A stretch of 45,271 bases of DNA from Propionibacteriaceae bacterium UBA6122 (GTDB lineage: Bacteria; Actinomycetota; Actinomycetes; Propionibacteriales; Propionibacteriaceae). Under the pieces are notes generated by a model. That model was given only the letters and a program-made list of their open reading frames with translations. It ran no database searches and was not told where the DNA came from. Made by a program: the position numbers and the translations under genes. Below, in pieces: positions 8,944 through 16,713 of this stretch (within the stretch, counting starts at the first letter, position 1; every line of letters starts with the position of its first letter). The DNA lies in contig DIVW01000045.1 of the NCBI GenBank assembly GCA_002428365.1, positions 1,049-46,319 of the forward strand. The letters run 5' to 3'.

Positions 8944-10620
8944 TCAGCCTCCGATCCTGGTGTAGATGGTGATTGTGTCGTTAGCGAAGGCCGGCCGGTA
9001 GTTGGCTTGGAAACTGCTGGTTTTAGTCAAGTCGGCCACCAGATCGCCGGAGTTGTTGCTGGCCCAAACCCATTTCACGTGGCCGACTGGATCGGCCAAA
9101 GCATCGATGAAGTACTGGTCGTTGGCGCGCAGGTAGAAGTCGCGTAGCGGAATCCCGATCTGTGGGAGCACCGCATTAGACCAGGTGGTTTCATCCAGCA
9201 GAATCGCGCCGCCGGTGTAGTTGGTGTTTAGCCAGGCTGCGGCTTGCCGGGAATCAGCCCCGCGGCTCATTGATTCGGCCGCTTCGGTGATTACCAATGA
9301 GCGCTCGGCGGGCGCCTGGAGGAACCAGCCCGCCTGCCCGATCAGCACCAAGGTGGTCAGGATGGCGGTGATCGTGGTGGCCGAACGCCCCCAACGCTGG
9401 CCGCCGCGGAAACGGTTGGCCAGGTGCGGTACGGCCTCGACGGCCAACCCGGCCAGCAATGCTGCGGGGAGAATGCTGGCCATACCGAAGCGGTTGTTCC
9501 AGATGTAGGTCGCGCCGATGGCCTGATTCCAGATCACCGCCTGACCGGTGTAGAGCGCCACTATCAGGAACAGGTAGCTGGTTGCCGAGGTGAGCAGGAA
9601 CAGCAGCCGGTTGCGGGCACGCAGGATGGTCAGGGCTGCGATCAGGCCGAGCGCGGCCAGGACCAACAGTGCCCAGCCGACGCTGGCGCCGACGGCGAGA
9701 TTCAACGTGGCTAACGTTGCCGCGAGACTGCCTTTGGTGGAGGCCCCGGCAGCGACGATTTCGGTCTGTTGGGCGTTGGCCGAAAACTCGCCATAGAGGA
9801 ACTCCAACGGGTTATGGAAGACCACCCAGTTGTAGGAGAGCCAGGCCAGCATCGCCGCTACTGGCGCAGCCAGGAAGCCGGTCGCTGAGGCGGCTGTCCG
9901 GCCGAGGCTGCGAGTCCGTCGCCAGGCCACGACGGCCACGAAGAGGGTTCCGGTCACGGCAAGTGCCCAACCTTCATACCGAGACAGCACTGCGAAAGCT
10001 GCTGGCAGCCCGGCGAAGATGGCGACCTCACCAGGGCTGGAAACCCGTCCGCGGGTGGCGAAGTTGGCCAAGCCGGCCAGGGAGGCGGCCAGGCTGGCGA
10101 TGAGCACCGGCTCGGTCAGTGCGGTAGAGGTCAGGTACAACATCGTCGGGTTGAACACCACCGCAGCCACCGTTACCAATCGAGTGGCCCGGCCTGCTCC
10201 CCAGCGAGCGGCCGCGCGGTACAGGCCGGCGGCGGTCACCCCGAGACAGCCGGCTCCCAGAAGGGCTGCGCCCCAGCCGGTCTGCCAGGCCCAAACTGAG
10301 ATGACGAATGGGGCTAGCAGCAGGTGTTGCACCGGCAGCCAGACGGTGCCCAGTTGGACCAGCCCGAACTCGCTGCGAGTGTCCAGCAGGCGCCGGGCGA
10401 TGGTCAGGTGGGATTGCGCGTCGCTGTAAGCCAGGCTCCAGCCAGTAGGGACGAGGAAGGCCGAGGCCAGTAGTGCCACCACAACGGCGGCCAACGCGAT
10501 TGGCACAGTGCCGGGCACTCGCCGGGACGTGATCGGTGCGTCGAGTTCTGCCCACAGCGCACTCACACGGCTGGTCGGCCGCGCGAGTGCGCGCTCGGGC
10601 GCGAAGGTGCTGGCGGTCAC
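8944..10620 (-). CDS. multi-span membrane protein, GT-C (ArnT/PMT-like) glycosyltransferase candidate
   Basis: A 558-residue protein with about ten to twelve predicted membrane helices and a small C-terminal extracytoplasmic domain. The first large loop after helix 1 contains YSDAQSHLTIARRLLDT, matching the acidic first-loop motif of GT-C enzymes that use polyprenyl-phosphate sugars, followed by GTVWLPVQHLLLAPF. The C-terminal part (about 440-558, including DETTWSNAVLPQIG and YTRIGG) is soluble and lies outside. The start is GTG 10620. It is the first gene of a two-gene operon with the GT2 downstream. A likely division of labour is lipid-linked sugar synthesis by one enzyme and transfer by the other, which is inferred. 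Confidence 0.75.
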   Translation of the reverse strand: MTASTFAPERALARPTSRVSALWAELDAPITSRRVPGTVPIALAAVVVALLASAFLVPTGWSLAYSDAQSHLTIARRLLDTRSEFGLVQLGTVWLPVQHLLLAPFVISVWAWQTGWGAALLGAGCLGVTAAGLYRAAARWGAGRATRLVTVAAVVFNPTMLYLTSTALTEPVLIASLAASLAGLANFATRGRVSSPGEVAIFAGLPAAFAVLSRYEGWALAVTGTLFVAVVAWRRTRSLGRTAASATGFLAAPVAAMLAWLSYNWVVFHNPLEFLYGEFSANAQQTEIVAAGASTKGSLAATLATLNLAVGASVGWALLVLAALGLIAALTILRARNRLLFLLTSATSYLFLIVALYTGQAVIWNQAIGATYIWNNRFGMASILPAALLAGLAVEAVPHLANRFRGGQRWGRSATTITAILTTLVLIGQAGWFLQAPAERSLVITEAAESMSRGADSRQAAAWLNTNYTGGAILLDETTWSNAVLPQIGIPLRDFYLRANDQYFIDALADPVGHVKWVWASNNSGDLVADLTKTSSFQANYRPAFANDTITIYTRIGG

Positions 10621-10737
10621 TTCGTCCTTGGTTGTGCCTCGTAAATCGGTATTGCACTTCCAGGGTACGCCGCCAGCTGTCTGGAATTGCCGATTTCGAG
10701 CAGGAATCTGGGTTGTCGCTCAGGCGGGTGACATTCA

Positions 10738-10793
10738 GCTATTACTCAGTAATGAATAGCGTCGAATATGTCCCCCAAATGAGGGACATATTC
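10738..10793. promoter_or_regulatory. paired dyads, candidate operator upstream of glycosyltransferase operon
   Basis: Two symmetric elements lie close together: ATTACTCAGTAAT (10741-10753, perfect around the central C, with outer GCTATT/AATAGC arms at 10738-10743 and 10755-10760), and GAATATGTCCC (10764-10774) repeated inverted at 10783-10793 around an 8-base loop. They are clearly A+T-richer than their surroundings and lie about 120-170 bases upstream of the GTG at 10620. The second could also be a transcription terminator hairpin. No regulator gene is next to it. Confidence 0.5.
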
Positions 10794-10841
10794 GGTTCAG
10801 CACAAACGAGGAGGCAGTGATACCGGGCGTGGCGGTGGCTA

Positions 10842-10907
10842 GGAACCGTCCCCGGTGAGCCGCTCACCGGAACCGTCCCCGGTGAGCCGCCCGTGGGGGA
10901 CGGTTCC
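10842..10907. repeat. GGAACCGTCCCC repeat cluster with alternative hairpins
   Basis: GGAACCGTCCCCGGTGAGCC occurs twice in direct orientation (from 10842 and from 10869), and the 12-base core returns inverted at 10896-10907. Between the copies CCGGTGAG-CCG-CTCACCGG forms an 8-bp stem. Either direct copy can pair with the inverted one, so two exclusive folds are possible. It lies just past the stop of the HerA-like gene (10930) and could end its transcript, although no T-run follows. Confidence 0.6.
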
Positions 10908-10929
10908 GACGCGCAGTTGCGCGGGGTGG

Positions 10930-12516
10930 TCAGCGCCTCGCGGTGCCCCAGTAGGTGCGGGCGACCTGACCGCCGACCCGCATTACCTGGTTCCAGAAAG
11001 TCGGTGAGCTGAGCACCTTCTCCACACCCGACTTGGGTGCCGGACGGGAGCTGCCCGAACTGCGGGTTGGACGCTGCGCCTGCGCCTGGGCCTGCGCGTC
11101 AGCCTTGGCTTGCGCCTTGGCCTGTTCAGCAGCCTCGGCCTCGGCCTTTGCCTTGGCCGCGCCCTCTTCGAGCCGGCGGGTGAGCATCTCGTAAGCCGAG
11201 TCGCGATCAACGTCCGGGCCGTACTTGGCCTGCATCGGCGAGGAGGCCACCCCATTGGTCAGCCATTCGGGATTCATCGGCTCCATGGCGGCCAGGGGGG
11301 CCAGCATCCGCGTCCAGGCAACCGGGGTCGGGGCGCCGTTCGGATTCAGGACGGTCACGATCGCCTCACCGATACCGAGCGACTGCAGGGTTTCGGCCAG
11401 GTCGTAGTGGCTGGTCGGGTAGGTCTCCACGGTGGCTCGCAGGGCTTTGGCGTCCTTGGGGGTGTGGGCACGCAGCTGGTGCTGCACCCGTGAGCCGAGC
11501 TGGGCGAGCACGTCGTCGGGCACATCGGTGGGCGATTGGGTGACGAAGAAGATGCCCACCCCCTTGCTTCGGATCAGCCGGACGGTCTGGGCGATCGCGC
11601 TCAGGAAGGCCTTGGAGGCGCCGTCGAAGAGCAGATGGGCTTCGTCGAAGAAGAACACCAACTTCGGCTTGTCCAAGTCGCCGACTTCAGGCAGGTCACT
11701 GAACAGGTCGGCCAGCACCCACATCAGGAAGGTGGAGAAGATTGCCGGACGATCCTGCAGGTCCGGCAGTTCGAGCAGTGAGATCACTCCGTGGCCGTCC
11801 GAGGTGGTGCGCACTAGGTCGCGAGTGTCGAATTCGGTCTCGCCGAAGAACTCGTCCGCCCCTTGGGTTTGCAGGGTCACCAGGCTGCGCAGGATCACCC
11901 CGACGGTTGCCGAGCTGAGGCCGCCGAGTTCCTTGAGCACCGGCTTGCCCTCCTCCGAGGTGAGGTAGAGCATGACCTGCTTCAGGTCGGCCAGGTCGAG
12001 CAGCGGCAGGCCCTGGGTGTCAGCGAAGTGGAATACCAGGCCGAGGCTGGATTCCTGGGTGTCGTTCAGCCCGAGCACCTTGCTCAGCAGGATCGGGCCA
12101 AAGGACGACACCGTGGCCCGGATCGGGACGCCATTGCCCAACCCGCCAAGGGAGTAGAACTCGACGGGGCAGCCCTCCGGCTTCCAGTCCTGGCCGATCT
12201 TGGCGGTGCGGGCGAGTAGCTTCTCGCTCGGCGTGCCGGGGATGGCAATACCCGAAAGGTCGCCCTTGATGTCGGCGGCGAAAACCGAGACCCCAGCCCG
12301 CGAGATCTGCTCAGCCATCAGTTGCAGCGTGCGGGTCTTGCCGGTGCCGGTGGCCCCCGCGACTAGCCCATGTCGGTTCAGCATCGACAGCGATAGTCGG
12401 ATGCGGGTGGACGGCAGCGGATTCCCGTCGGCCATCAAGACGCCCAGGTCAATTGAGGGGGTGTCGAAGGTGTAGCCAGCGGTGATCGCAGCGATCGGGT
12501 CAGAGGATGCAGCCAT
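10930..12516 (-). CDS. HerA-like DNA translocase/helicase ATPase, DUF853 family
   Basis: A 528-residue P-loop ATPase. Walker A is GATGTGKT at about residue 52, and Walker B is KLVFFFDEAHLLFD. Motifs such as GIFFVTQSPTDVP and DVLAQLGSRVQHQLRAHTP are typical of the DUF853/HerA-like family often annotated as 'helicase HerA-like'. The biological role in actinobacteria is unsettled. The C-terminus has a long alanine-, lysine- and glutamine-rich probable coiled coil (KAKAEAEAAEQAKAQAKAD) followed by a basic tail. The frame is open upstream to 12900, but that part would run antisense through the TPP riboswitch and into thiB. ATG 12516 begins the conserved MAASSDPIAAI segment and is preferred. No clear RBS precedes it. 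Confidence 0.87.
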   Translation of the reverse strand: MAASSDPIAAITAGYTFDTPSIDLGVLMADGNPLPSTRIRLSLSMLNRHGLVAGATGTGKTRTLQLMAEQISRAGVSVFAADIKGDLSGIAIPGTPSEKLLARTAKIGQDWKPEGCPVEFYSLGGLGNGVPIRATVSSFGPILLSKVLGLNDTQESSLGLVFHFADTQGLPLLDLADLKQVMLYLTSEEGKPVLKELGGLSSATVGVILRSLVTLQTQGADEFFGETEFDTRDLVRTTSDGHGVISLLELPDLQDRPAIFSTFLMWVLADLFSDLPEVGDLDKPKLVFFFDEAHLLFDGASKAFLSAIAQTVRLIRSKGVGIFFVTQSPTDVPDDVLAQLGSRVQHQLRAHTPKDAKALRATVETYPTSHYDLAETLQSLGIGEAIVTVLNPNGAPTPVAWTRMLAPLAAMEPMNPEWLTNGVASSPMQAKYGPDVDRDSAYEMLTRRLEEGAAKAKAEAEAAEQAKAQAKADAQAQAQAQRPTRSSGSSRPAPKSGVEKVLSSPTFWNQVMRVGGQVARTYWGTARR

Positions 12517-12585
12517 GGGGAAAAGACTGGCATAACCGGGGCTCGGATGGGGGGTGCTCTGGTGGTACTCTCCACGGCACAGACA

Positions 12586-12712
12586 GGGGAGCGCTACCAA
12601 GCGCTGAGAGTGCGGACAGCCGCAGACCCTCGAACCTGATCCGGTTAACACCGGCGTAGGGAGTCGGGAAAATCTCCCCGGGGTATCCCGGGCCCTCCGA
12701 GCTTTTTGGAGG
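12586..12712 (+). promoter_or_regulatory. TPP (thiamine pyrophosphate) riboswitch with SD-sequestering hairpin
   Basis: The THI-element consensus is easy to read: GGGGAGCGC at 12586, CTGAGAGTGCGG near 12604, and ACCTGATCCGGTTAACACC then GGCGTAGGGAG ending about 12663. Downstream, CCTCC at 12694-12698 can pair with the Shine-Dalgarno GGAGG at 12708-12712 across a 9-base loop (GAGCTTTTT), six bases before the thiB ATG. This suggests control at translation initiation: bound TPP would favour the closed RBS. A TACTCT -10 candidate is at 12566-12571. It controls the thiBPQ importer genes directly downstream. Confidence 0.95.
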
Positions 12713-12718
12713 AGAACG

Positions 12719-13768
12719 ATGAAGATGTTGAAACTGCTGCCGAGGTTGACGGCCGCGATCCTGGGGACGGCCCTGCTGGCTAGTTGCGCCGGTGCCCCCG
12801 CGCCCTCGGCGAGCCCGTCCGCGCCGACCCAGTCCAAGACCCTGACCGTGATCACCCACGATTCGTTCAACCTGAGCAAATCCTCGATCGCCAAGTTCAA
12901 GGCCGAGACCGGCTATGAGGTGACCTTCGTTGCGCCCGGTGATGCCGGCACGGTGGTGAATCAGCTGGTGCTGACCAAAGACTCGCCCTTGGGTGATGTG
13001 GTCTACGGCATCGACAACACCTTCGCGGCCCGCGCCATCGATGCTGGCGTGCTGAACAGCTACACCTCCGCCGCCCTGCCCGCCTCGGCCACCCAATTCA
13101 CCGCGGACGTGGCTGGCAAGCTCACCCCGATCGACTACGGCGATGTCTGCCTGAACGCCGACACCGGCTGGTTCAAGGCGAAGAATCTGGCCGTCCCGCA
13201 GACCTTGGACGAACTGCTGAAGCCCGAATACGCCGGCCTGTTGGTGGTAGCTAACCCGGCCAGCTCCTCACCGGGCTTGGCCTTCCTGATGGCAACCGTG
13301 GCGGCCAAGGGCGAAGCCGGCTACCTGGATTACTGGAAAGCCCTGAAGGCCAACAAGGTGAAGGTGGTCAAGGGCTGGACTGAGGCCTACACCGTTGAGT
13401 TCTCCGGGTCATCGGGCAAGGGCAACCGACCGCTGGTGCTGTCCTACTCCTCATCCCCTGCCTTCGAGCCAGCCACCGAGAACCTGGATCAGACCTGCTT
13501 CCGGCAGGTCGAATATGCCGGGGTGATCGCCGGCGCGCAGAACGAGGTGGGCGCGCGGAAGTTCATCGACTTCCTGCTCAGCAATGAGGTGCAGGCCCAA
13601 CTGCCGGAGCAGATGTACATGTACCCGGTGGATTCCACGGTGAAGCTACCTTCGGATTGGGTCAAGAAGGCCGCGAAGGTCGAATCGCCGTTCACCCTGC
13701 CTGCCGCTGAGATCAACGCCAAGCGGGACGCCTGGATCAAGGCCTGGACGGCGGCGGTCATCGGGTGA
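12719..13768 (+). CDS. thiB: thiamine ABC transporter substrate-binding lipoprotein
   Basis: A 349-residue binding protein of the ThiB/TbpA family, for uptake of thiamine or its phosphates. The signal peptide MKMLKLLPRLTAAILGTALL ends in the lipobox LLASC, giving a lipid anchor. The family pattern is visible: TVITHDSFNLSKSSIAKFKAETGYEVTFV at the N-terminus (only the first part is needed to recognise it), GDVVYGIDNTF, YGDVCLNAD, and a C-terminal FLLSNEVQAQLPEQMYMYP. The TPP riboswitch directly upstream supports the substrate. The RBS GGAGG is six bases before ATG 12719. Its stop overlaps the thiP start (GTGA). Confidence 0.96.
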   Translation: MKMLKLLPRLTAAILGTALLASCAGAPAPSASPSAPTQSKTLTVITHDSFNLSKSSIAKFKAETGYEVTFVAPGDAGTVVNQLVLTKDSPLGDVVYGIDNTFAARAIDAGVLNSYTSAALPASATQFTADVAGKLTPIDYGDVCLNADTGWFKAKNLAVPQTLDELLKPEYAGLLVVANPASSSPGLAFLMATVAAKGEAGYLDYWKALKANKVKVVKGWTEAYTVEFSGSSGKGNRPLVLSYSSSPAFEPATENLDQTCFRQVEYAGVIAGAQNEVGARKFIDFLLSNEVQAQLPEQMYMYPVDSTVKLPSDWVKKAAKVESPFTLPAAEINAKRDAWIKAWTAAVIG

Positions 13769-15516
13769 ATCCAGTCGACCCCGTCCAGGCGTCCGCGCCC
13801 CCGAAACGCGACTCTGCTACCGAAATTTCGGGGGCGGGGGCGCGTTTCGGGGGCGCGGAGCCTAGGGCCGGACGGGGACGGCGCCCACTGGGTCGTGGCT
13901 GGGTTTGGGCAGCGGTGGCGGCAATCCCACTGGCCTTCCTGGCCGTGTTCTTCGTTTGGCCGGTGGCCGCCCTGGTGTCCAGAGGGTTCTTCGACGCGCA
14001 CGGGTTCAACCTGAGCGGGGTCAGCGAAGTCATGCTCGCGCCGCGCACCTGGCGCATCGTCGGCCAAACCCTGGCCCAGGCCGTGGTGGCCACCATCGTT
14101 GCGGTGTTGCTGGGAGTGCCGGGGGCCTACCTGCTCTATCGCTGTCGGTTCCCCGGACGGCGCCTGCTGCGCGCGGTGGTGGCGGTGCCGTTCGTGCTGC
14201 CCTCAGTGGTGGTCGGGGTGGCCTTCCGCTCGCTGCTGGCCGAGACCGGCCCACTGGGCTTCCTCGGTCTGGGCGAGTCGTTCGTGGCCGTGGTGGCCGC
14301 TCTGGTGTTCTTCAACTACGCCGTGGTCGTGCGGACGGTCGGCGTGTTGTGGTCCCGGTTGGATCGGCGGATCACCGAGGCGGCGCGCAGCCTGGGCGCG
14401 TCGCGAACCCGGGTGTGGTGGACGGTGACGCTGCCAGCCCTTGCCCCGGCGATCGCGTCTTCGGCGGCGCTGACCTTCCTGTTCTGCGCTTCGGCTTTCG
14501 GGGTGGTGCTGATTCTGGGCGGGGCCAGCTGGGGAACCATCGAAACCGAGATTTGGTACCAGACCACCCAGCTGCTCGATCTGCCAGCCGCAGCGGCGCT
14601 GTCGATCCTGCAGTTGGTGGTAGTGGCCGCCTCGCTGCTGGCAGCCGATCTGACCAGGGCCCGGCAGGAGCGGGCGCTGAAGTTGGCTGGCTCTCCGGTC
14701 GAGCATCGGCTTCGGCCGGCTGATGTGCCAGCGGCCGTGCTGACCGCGGTGGTGGTGCTGGTGGGCCTGGTGGCGCCGATGGCCACCCTGGTGTGGCGCT
14801 CGCTGCAGACCGCGTCCGGAGTGGGGTTGGGCAACTACGTTGCTCTCGGGGTTGCCGATGGTCTGCCGAGCGTTTGGCAGGCGACGCTGAACTCGCTGGC
14901 GACGGCCTCGGTGGCCACAGTCATCGCGTTGACTCTTGGCGTGATGGTCAGCTATTTGCTGTCGCGGCGGCCCACCTCGGCAACCGGACGGCGAGTGCTG
15001 CGGCTGGCTGATGCCGCCTTCATGCTCCCCTTGGGTGTATCGGCGGTGACGGTGGGCTTCGGGTTCCTGATCACTTTGAACCGGCCGCCGCTGGATTTGC
15101 GGTCGTCTTGGCTACTGATTCCGATTGCCCAGGCGATCGTGGCCTTACCGCTCGTGGTGCGCAGCCTGCTGCCGACCCTGCGAGCTATTGATCCCCGGCT
15201 GCACCAGGCCGCCGCGACCCTTGGCGCCACCCCGGCCCGGCTGGTCGCCACCATCGATGCCCCGCTGGCCTGGCGCGGCTTCGGCCTGGCAGTGGGGTTC
15301 GCCTTCGCCACCAGCCTGGGCGAGTTCGGCGCCACCACCTTCCTGGCCCGTCCGGATCGTCCAACGCTGCCGGTGGAGATCTTCCGGCTGATCTCGCGTC
15401 CGGGAGTGGAGAATCTGGGCATGGCGATGGCCGCCTCGGTGGTGCTGGCGGTGTTGACGGCTAGCGTGATGGCCGCCGCCGAATCGATCGGGCCCAAGGA
15501 GGTATCGCCGTGGTAG
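13765..15516 (+). CDS. thiP: thiamine ABC transporter permease (two fused permease domains)
   Basis: A 583-residue inner-membrane permease with two BPD_transp_1 halves, as in ThiP. The ATPase-contact loops are TEAARSLGASRTRVWW (first half) and QAAATLGATPARLVA (second half). It is about 45 residues longer than E. coli ThiP, mainly from a cytoplasmic N-terminal tail before the first helix (about residue 48). Residues 10-32 of that tail are encoded by a perfect palindromic element (13793-13858), which looks inserted. GTG 13765 overlaps the thiB stop by four bases. A later start would remove this coupling, so the long form is kept, although internal starts cannot be excluded. Confidence 0.92.
   Translation: MNPVDPVQASAPPKRDSATEISGAGARFGGAEPRAGRGRRPLGRGWVWAAVAAIPLAFLAVFFVWPVAALVSRGFFDAHGFNLSGVSEVMLAPRTWRIVGQTLAQAVVATIVAVLLGVPGAYLLYRCRFPGRRLLRAVVAVPFVLPSVVVGVAFRSLLAETGPLGFLGLGESFVAVVAALVFFNYAVVVRTVGVLWSRLDRRITEAARSLGASRTRVWWTVTLPALAPAIASSAALTFLFCASAFGVVLILGGASWGTIETEIWYQTTQLLDLPAAAALSILQLVVVAASLLAADLTRARQERALKLAGSPVEHRLRPADVPAAVLTAVVVLVGLVAPMATLVWRSLQTASGVGLGNYVALGVADGLPSVWQATLNSLATASVATVIALTLGVMVSYLLSRRPTSATGRRVLRLADAAFMLPLGVSAVTVGFGFLITLNRPPLDLRSSWLLIPIAQAIVALPLVVRSLLPTLRAIDPRLHQAAATLGATPARLVATIDAPLAWRGFGLAVGFAFATSLGEFGATTFLARPDRPTLPVEIFRLISRPGVENLGMAMAASVVLAVLTASVMAAAESIGPKEVSPW
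13793..13858. repeat. 66-bp palindromic element inside thiP
   Basis: CCGCGCCCCCGAAACGCG (13793-13810) is repeated perfectly inverted at 13841-13858. The 30-base spacer contains a second palindrome, CCGAAATTTCGG (13820-13831). The total length of 66 bp equals 22 codons, so an insertion would keep the reading frame. It adds a polar stretch to the cytoplasmic tail of ThiP. Confidence 0.75.
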
Positions 15517-16490
15517 CCGGGCTGGGAGTCGACGAGGTCGTGGTGCGCTACGGCGAACTGACCGCGGTCGACCAGGTGAGCCTTGAGGTGGCTCCCGGCG
15601 AGGTGGTCGCTGTCATCGGGTCCTCCGGTTCAGGGAAATCCTCGCTGCTGCGGGCAGTGGCCGGGCTGGAGCCGATAGTGGCTGGCCACCTCAGCTGGGA
15701 CGGCGTCGACCTGTCCCGCGTGCCAGTGCACCGGCGGGGCTTCGCGGTGATGTTTCAGGACGGCGCGCTGTTTCCGCACCTGAACGTCGGCGGCAACGTC
15801 GGCTATGCCCTGCATCGTGAGCCGAAGCTCGACCGGGCGACCAAAGTCGCCGAGCTGCTGGAACTGGTGGGCCTGGCTGGCTATGCCGACCGGCTGGTCA
15901 CTGAGCTTTCCGGCGGCCAAGCGCAACGGGTGGCCCTGGCCCGCAGTCTCGCGGCCAAGCCTCGGCTGTTGATGCTGGACGAACCACTCTCAGCGCTGGA
16001 TGCGTCGCTGCGCGAGCGGCTGGTTGAGGTGCTGGCCGCTGGCCTGCGGGCCACCGACACGCCCGCGCTATATGTAACTCACGATCAGGACGAGGCCTTC
16101 ACCATCGCCGATCGGGTGGCGGTGCTCAGCAAGGGCCGGTTGTTGCAGCTGGCGGCACCGGCTGAGCTGTGGCGCCACCCCGTTGACCGGGAGGTGGCTG
16201 AGTTTCTCGGCTACCGGCCGTTCCTGACCTCAGCCGAGACAGCGGAGTTGGGCTGGGGCTCGCCACCTGGCCAGTTGGTCGCGCTCGGCCCGGACGCCCT
16301 CGTGCTGGATGGCAATGGGGTGGAGGTTGCGGTGCTGGCGGCGGTGGTCGGCCGCGGCGAAACTGGCTTGGAGGTGGAGTTACCCACTGGGCAGTTGGCC
16401 ACGGTACGGGTGAAAGGCGTAACTGAACGCCCGGCGCGAGTATGCGTCCGAATCGACCCAGAAGGCTGCGCGCTGCTGCCGTTGCAGTGA
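15510..16490 (+). CDS. thiQ: thiamine ABC transporter ATP-binding protein
   Basis: A 326-residue ABC ATPase that powers thiamine import with ThiB and ThiP. Walker A is GSSGSGKS, Q-loop MFQDGALFPHLNV, signature LSGGQAQRVALARSL, Walker B LLMLDEPLSALD, and H-loop YVTHDQDEAFTIADR. The C-terminal about 95 residues form an additional TOBE-like region, absent from the short enterobacterial ThiQ. The start is GTG 15510 with a strong AAGGAGG, overlapping the thiP stop by seven bases. No clear terminator follows in the next 200 bases. Confidence 0.93.
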   Translation: MVAGLGVDEVVVRYGELTAVDQVSLEVAPGEVVAVIGSSGSGKSSLLRAVAGLEPIVAGHLSWDGVDLSRVPVHRRGFAVMFQDGALFPHLNVGGNVGYALHREPKLDRATKVAELLELVGLAGYADRLVTELSGGQAQRVALARSLAAKPRLLMLDEPLSALDASLRERLVEVLAAGLRATDTPALYVTHDQDEAFTIADRVAVLSKGRLLQLAAPAELWRHPVDREVAEFLGYRPFLTSAETAELGWGSPPGQLVALGPDALVLDGNGVEVAVLAAVVGRGETGLEVELPTGQLATVRVKGVTERPARVCVRIDPEGCALLPLQ

Positions 16491-16713
16491 TGGCGGTAAC
16501 GCGTTTGAAGGGCCCCAAGTTGTAATGCGAGGGCGAAAAGCCGCGCTCCTCAAGTCTCTTTTGGCTTATTATCAGGAAAATCTCAGCTGTGGCCCGGGCC
16601 GTCCCTCCCACGGGTGACAAGGGGAAGCGCGCTGAGCGTGGGCGAGCCCTCACGGTCTCAACCCGTACTGCACACTAGTCAAAGCTAAAGCGCGCCAACT
16701 TCGCCATGAGTGG

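Larger units (their letters stand above)
10621..10929. other. 309-base gene-free stretch with dyads and repeats
   Basis: This is the largest gene-free stretch in the window. It lies between the HerA-like gene and the glycosyltransferase pair, both on the minus strand, so it must hold the end of one transcript and the start of the other. It contains two strong dyads (10738-10793) and a cluster of GGAACCGTCCCC repeats (10842-10907), listed separately. Short plus-strand frames exist but show no codon bias or recognisable product. Confidence 0.7.

Noticed and set aside
10536..10820. A 94-residue plus-strand frame over the dyads upstream of the glycosyltransferases
   Set aside because: It begins antisense to the GT-C-like gene, crosses both dyads, and has no RBS or protein-like composition.
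12517..12900. Upstream extension of the HerA-like reading frame
   Set aside because: It would run antisense through the TPP riboswitch and the thiB signal peptide. The conserved family sequence starts at ATG 12516.
12500..13096. A 198-residue minus-strand frame across the riboswitch and thiB
   Set aside because: It is glycine/arginine-rich low-information sequence, antisense to well-supported features.
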